Source of the DNA: Sphaeroforma sirkka | Lineage: Eukaryota; Opisthokonta; Ichthyosporea; Ichthyophonida | DNA: 37,924 nucleotides | Assembly: GCA_001586965.3 (NCBI GenBank) | Contig: LUCW03000167.1 | Span: 1-37,924 of the forward strand | Direction of reading: 5' to 3' | In this document: piece after piece, positions 32,815-37,924 of the stretch | Position numbering within the stretch: the stretch's first letter is position 1 | Layout: each line of letters begins with the position of its first letter | Program-made: the position numbers and the translations under genes | The notes under the pieces: model-generated | The model's database searches: none | The model's input: the letters and a program-made list of their open reading frames with translations, nothing else | Told to the model about the DNA's origin: nothing

Positions 32815-35262
32815 GAACCAGAAGAGCCCAGATAGAAGGTTTCTTAGCCGTTGGCCAACGATATATAGACTAGACCGGTCACGCACTGCAAATATTTCAA
32901 TCCGTATAGGAATGAACCAGAAGAGCCCAGATAGAAGGTTTCTTAGCCGTTGGCCAACGATATATAGACTAGACCGGTCACGCACTGCAAATATTTCAAT
33001 CCGTATAGGAATGAACCAGAAGAGCCCAGATAGAAGGTTTCTTAGCCGTTGGCCAACGATATATAGACTAGACCGGTCACGCACTGCAAATATTTCAATC
33101 CGTATAGGTACGAACCAGAAGAGCCCAGATAGAAGGTTTCTTAGCCGTTGGCCAACGATATATAGACTAGACGGTCACGCACTGCAAATATTTCAATCCG
33201 TATAGGTATGAACCAGAAGAGCCCAGATAGAAGGTTTCTTAGCCGTTGGCCAACGATATATAGACTAGACCGGTCACGCACTGCAAATATTTCAATCCGT
33301 ATAGGTACGAACCAGAAGAGCCCAGATAGAAGGTTTCTTAGCCGTTGGCCAACGATATATAGACTAGACCGGTCACGCACTGCAAATATTTCAATCCGTA
33401 TAGGGTACGAACCAGAAGAGCCCAGATAGAAGGTTTCTTAGCCGTTGGCCAACGATATATAGACTAGACCGGTCACGCACTGCAAATATTTCAATCCGTA
33501 TAGGTATGAACCAGAAGAGCCCAGATAGAAGGTTTCTTAGCCGTTGGCCAACGATATATAGACTAGACCGGTCACGCACTGCAAATATTTCAATCCGTAT
33601 AGGTAATGAACCAGAAGAGCCCAGATAGAAGGTTTCTTAGCCGTTGGCCAACGATATATAGACTAGACCGGTCACGCACTGCAAATATTTCAATCCGTAT
33701 AGGTACGAACCAGAAGAGCCCAGATAGAAGGTTTCTTAGCCGTTGGCCAACGATATATAGACTAGACCGGTCACGCACTGCAAATATTTCAATCCGTATA
33801 GGTATGAACCAGAAGAGCCCAGATAGAAGGTTTCTTAGCCGTTGGCCAACGATATATAGACTAGACCGGTCACGCACTGCAAATATTTCAATCCGTATTG
33901 GTACGAACTAGAAGAGCCCAGATAGAAGGTTTCTTAGCCGTTGGTCAACGATATATAGAACTAGACCGGTCACGCACTGCAAATATTTCAATCCGTATAG
34001 GAATGAACCAGAAGAGCCCAGATAGAAGGTTTCTTAGCCGTTGGCCAACGATATATAGACTAGACCGGTCACGCACTGCAAATATTTCAATCCGTATAGG
34101 TACGAACCAGAAGAGCCCAGATAGAAGGTTTCTTAGCCGTTGGCCAACGATATATAGACTAGACCGGTCACGCACTGCAAATATTTCAATCTGTATAGGT
34201 ACGAACCAGAAGAGCCCAGATAGAAGGTTTCTTAGCCGTTGGCCAACGATATATAGACTAGACCGGTCACGCACTGCAAATATTTCAATCCGTATAGGAA
34301 TGAACCAGAAGAGCCCAGATAGGAGGTTTCTTAGCCGTTGGCCAACGATATATAGACTAGACCGGTCACGCACTGCAAATATTTCAATCCGTATAGGTAC
34401 GAACCAGAAGAGCCCAGATAGAAGGTTTCTTAGCCGTTGGCCAACGATATATAGACTAGACCGGTCACGCACTGCAAATATTTCAATCCGTATAGGTACG
34501 AACCAGAAGAGCCCAGATAGAAGGTTTCTTAGCCGTTGGCCAACGATATATAGACTAGACCGGTCACGCACTGCAAATATTTCAATCCGTATTGGTACGA
34601 ACCAGAAGAGCCCAGATAGAAGGTTTCTTAGCCGTTGGCCAACGATATATAGACTAGACCGGTCACGCACTGCAAATATTTCAATCCGTATTGGTACGAA
34701 CCAGAAGAGCCCAGATAGAAGGTTTCTTAGCCGTTGGCCAACGATATATAGACTAGACCGGTCACGCACTGCAAATATTTCAATCCGTATAGGAATGAAC
34801 CAGAAGAGCCCAGATAGAAGGTTTCTTAGCCGTTGGCCAACGATATATAGACTAGACCGGTCACGCACTGCAAATATTTCAATCCGTATTGGTACGAACC
34901 AGAAGAGCCCAGATAGAAGGTTTCTTAGCCGTTGGCCAACGATATATAGACTAGACCGGTCACGCACTGCAAATATTTCAATCCGTATAGGAGTACGAAC
35001 CAGAAGAGCCCAGATAGAAGGTTTCTTAGCCGTTGGCCAACGATATATAGACTAGACCGGTCACGCACTGCAAATATTTCAATCCGTATAGGAACGAACC
35101 AGAAGAGCCCAGATAGAAGGTTTCTTAGCCGTTGGCCAACGATATAGACTAGACCGGTCACGCACTGCAAATATTTCAATCCGTATATATGGTACGAACC
35201 AGAAGAGCCCAGATAGAAGGTTATCGTTAGCCGTTGACAACGATATATAGACTTGAATGGTC
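32815..35262. repeat. 99-bp satellite array, right segment (GACCGG subtype)
   Basis: About 25 monomers in the same orientation as the left array. All intact units carry GACCGGTC, never GATCGG. Additional variants are GGAATGAACC (near 32909, 33008, 34000, 34298, 34792) and TATTGG for TATAGG (near 33897, 34592, 34690, 34888). Indels are few (a 1-bp loss near 33171, small gains near 33404, 33605, 33959 and 34992, a 2-bp loss near 35146) and absent from about 33965 to 34980. The final unit (about 35195-35262) is degraded and merges into copy B. Confidence 0.95.
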
Positions 35263-35919
35263 AAGAATACAGCGAGACTAAGTCAAAAGGCGTACAGAAG
35301 AAATAGTACTGCAAAAGTAGAGCCAGCACTTATCAGGCATCGTGCAAGTACAATGACACTCAGAGTTGGTTTGAATAAGGAATTTGTTTTTGGTTTTCCA
35401 ACTTCATAACCGATGTATCTACCTTGGGCTTCAAGGTTATTCTTGGGAACCTTGACCTGAACTTCCTGGCTGCAGGCCTCGGATTTGATTGATGTTGGAG
35501 TACAGTGGTCCGAAGGTTGGATTAAAGGAGCATTCAGAACGCTAGAACACGACAGGCGGTTGATCATTGAACACGCTTCGAGTCTATCAGCAACTCTTAA
35601 GTACTCCTATAGGCAGAGCAAAGGAGAGCAAAACGAGTACTCATTAACAAAACCAACCAAAACAAAATGATTAGCAATCATCAAGGAGCAAGGTGTATTC
35701 GAGCGCAACGAGTTTTCGGGGACCCGCAAGCAGACCTTGTAGACATCAACATGATTCAATGATAATTAGCTATTTTGGTATCACGAGAGGAGAACGGCGG
35801 AAGAAAAGTGTAACACAAATGGCTGAAGTCAACTATTATATAATAGCCGACACTCCTTCAATCTGGACCAACTATTCATCAACAACACAAAGCCATACAT
35901 CGAAGTCTTAACATCAGAG
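35263..35919 (+). other. Leader remnant of copy B, no gene recognised
   Basis: Corresponds to copy A 25714-26357. A TTG-initiated 61-codon frame at 35485-35670 is nearly identical to 25923-26108 of copy A (two residue differences), but it has no recognisable family and no ATG. It is probably just conserved leader DNA. Confidence 0.7.
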
Positions 35920-37924
35920 ATGCCTATGCGTCCAACACCCCGTAGCCCTCGACGCACTCGTCGCGACGGCAAAGCAACCCAGAGATCTTTGTCAGATTTC
36001 GAGAGCAGAGACCACCAAGGAGGCACAGCTTCTTCGCCAGACAGTAGCATCGCGTGTCGAAGAGATGAACAACCGCGACATGAACAGACAGAACAAGACG
36101 TGGGCCAGGCAGCAAGCAGGCGACATCAGTTGGGGCACGGGTCTCAATGCTTATCGGCAAGAGGAGAGCAGATCCAGAAGACAGTGGAGGTGCAATTTGT
36201 GATTAGGCATACTAGTCGTTCAAAGTCTGCTGAACCAGCAGCTGAGCGACACAGGGTAGCCAATGTCCGAGGTACTTCGGGCATTCATTCAGCGGTGATA
36301 GACCGTATTCATGGCAGCCTTTTCACCGAGCACCTGAACGAGATTTCCCACTCGAAAGCGAACTCGATCGGGGGAGTTTTACCAGTGCAAGTCTGGATTC
36401 CCTCGCAGAAGCAGCGGGGATGAACGACAAGTCCAACGGCATAGAAATATGTCAGGGTGGGCCATGGGCACTCGTCAGCAAAACTCTGACGAAATCAGGG
36501 GCCGACAGCTAGAGCAATATTTGAGCGACCCACATGGGGATTATCGCCTAGGAAGCCGAAACGAAAACAACTACGTAGACGATGGGAACTCAGCCGACAG
36601 CACCGAGACTTCGCGCGATCGATACAGGATATGCGCAAGGCTAGTTACGTTGACGACGGTAAGCGCAAGTATAGTGACGTCGACGACGGTAGGCTTAAGT
36701 CTAGTGAGGTCGACGACGGTAATGTTCATGGCAGCAGAAAAAAACGACCGCACAAAGACGAACAGGCGAGAGAGCCGATCATGACACCAGCGCAGTGGAA
36801 CGAGCATCGCCGAGCCATAATGTCAACGCCTCGAAGGGAAGATATCCTTCTTTGTGGATGAACTTTGTCGAGCACAGGGAAACTACGATGTCCCAAGATG
36901 TACATTACTAACGCGTCCACGATCGATACGTTGAAAGGGCGTTGAATACTCAATTAGAAGCTATCAGGAAGAACAGAGCTCCGGAGCCACGGACATGGCC
37001 CGATTGGCCTTTAGACCGTTATCAATTAAGCAGCACAGCCGATAGAGACACACGAGGGGCGCTAGAAGAGGCACTGAAGAACGCCCATGTCTCAGGACTA
37101 GATGAGAGTCGTGGATGGTACGTTGGTTCTATAAGGTACTCATACATTTTAAGGCAGCAAAGGCCACAATTGACTATCTCCTGTGGCAACCATGTGAGCT
37201 GAGGTGGGTATATCGAAGTGAACAGGTCATAGGACCAAATCTGTCAACATGAGGCAAGGCCACCGTGGAGCCTACAGCTAAGAAGTTGGCGAAGGGTGAT
37301 CCCTGCACCAAGGGTGTAGAGTCAGCCAGAGAACATTTAGGTCAAGATTATGGAAGTTCACAAGAGGAGCCTGGGGCCGAGCCAGATAAGGGGCGAGGAC
37401 TTTCCTAAGCCCGGTTGCTTAATCCCTGCACCTCGCCCCCAGGCCCTCGAGGACCTGACAGGGTAATGCTGACATGTGAACACTTCACAGCACCACCACA
37501 TGGGTTGGGATGGCCACCTGGAGACTGAGACAGCTACCTCCGCACGTTTTAAATCCGGACATACACCATAAGGGAGGCCATTTAAATCACTCAGTGGTGC
37601 GGACACACCTGCAACTGGATGAATGTGAGGATGGGCGTAGACAGTTTCCAGCCCCAGCTTGGCAAGGATCATAATTTGGTCGAGAATGGGAGGAGGCAGC
37701 GCACAGCGCACAAAGCACGTCTACGACGGCCACGTGTTGCGCGTGCAGAGCAGGTGCCCCCACCCCGGTTTCGGGCATGTATCATCCTGCCCAAGCACTA
37801 CCAGTCGGACAAAGGGGTTGGATTCACATCCAGCTCAGGCCGAGGATTTCAGCAAAGGCGTATCCTTCAATACAGAGTTTACCCACGGTCAACACCTACA
37901 TTACAGCTCTAACAGACTCGGACG
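35920..37924 (+). pseudogene. gag: Frameshifted gag of copy B, 3' end outside the window
   Basis: It starts at the ATG equivalent to copy A 26358 with the same MPMRPTPRSPRRTRR terminus. The first open piece (35920-36423) reads through the place where copy A has its TAG, which supports that copy A stop being an indel product. Further open pieces are 36449-36784, 36631-36861 (with the DDGKRK repeats, one repeat altered to RLK) and 36942-37202. Frame breaks occur about every 100-250 bp. The region equivalent to the zinc-knuckle segment (from about 37730) is out of frame and has extra C bases. As written it cannot make Gag. Confidence 0.82.

Larger units (their letters stand above)
35254..37924 (+). 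mobile_element. Copy B of the retrotransposon, 5'-truncated and cut by the window end
   Basis: DNA homologous to copy A from about 25705 to 28298, same orientation. No LTR or upstream leader is present. The satellite passes directly into leader sequence at about 35250-35270, where satellite (GACTTGATCGGTCA) and leader (GCGAATCGTCAAG) resemble each other. Similarity is very high from 35380 to about 37170, and most differences there are 1-3 base indels rather than substitutions. After about 37190, substitutions and insertions become dense. Confidence 0.92.

Overview
The window is eukaryotic repeat DNA: a giant 99-bp satellite array interrupted by one LTR retrotransposon and followed by a truncated second copy of it. 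I see no host gene, no rRNA gene, no functional tRNA and no prokaryotic feature. The chromodomain Ty3/gypsy element, the AT microsatellites and the long tandem satellite fit heterochromatin or a centromere of a fungus or another microbial eukaryote. The species cannot be named from the sequence alone.

Layout. (1) 1-23903: head-to-tail 99-bp monomers, in two regimes. From 26 to 15964 there are 161 monomers with only five length changes, and 4877-15964 is 112 consecutive units of exactly 99 bp, almost without substitutions. From about 16000 to 23903 nearly every unit carries an indel, often a small copy of adjacent bases. (2) 23904-32814: retrotransposon copy A, about 8.9 kb, plus strand, with LTRs of about 180 bp that differ by one base, a 2.3-kb leader, gag, an in-frame amber codon, then protease, reverse transcriptase, RNase H, a Dam-like adenine-methyltransferase-type domain (NPPW motif), DDE integrase with HHCC zinc finger, GPY/F motif and a C-terminal chromodomain. 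A polypurine tract abuts the 3' LTR. (3) 32815-about 35262: 25 more monomers, all of the 'GACCGG' subtype. (4) about 35254-37924: copy B, same orientation, starting inside the leader without an LTR and running through a frameshifted gag to the window end.

How it fits together. Gag would form the particle. Protease, RT and RNase H would make cDNA primed at the 3' end by the polypurine tract. The integrase with chromodomain would place the cDNA in chromatin, plausibly the satellite itself, since both copies lie in it. Copy A as written is not translatable through: about nine 1-2 base frame breaks interrupt gag and pol, although its LTRs are almost identical. That contrast, and the indel-dominated difference between copies A and B, suggests that some breaks are sequencing or assembly errors rather than decay.

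Most interesting points: the Dam-like domain inside a chromodomain/DDE-integrase element, the abrupt change in satellite quality near 16 kb, the monomer subtype cline toward the retroelement, and the satellite plus chromovirus combination as a candidate centromere.
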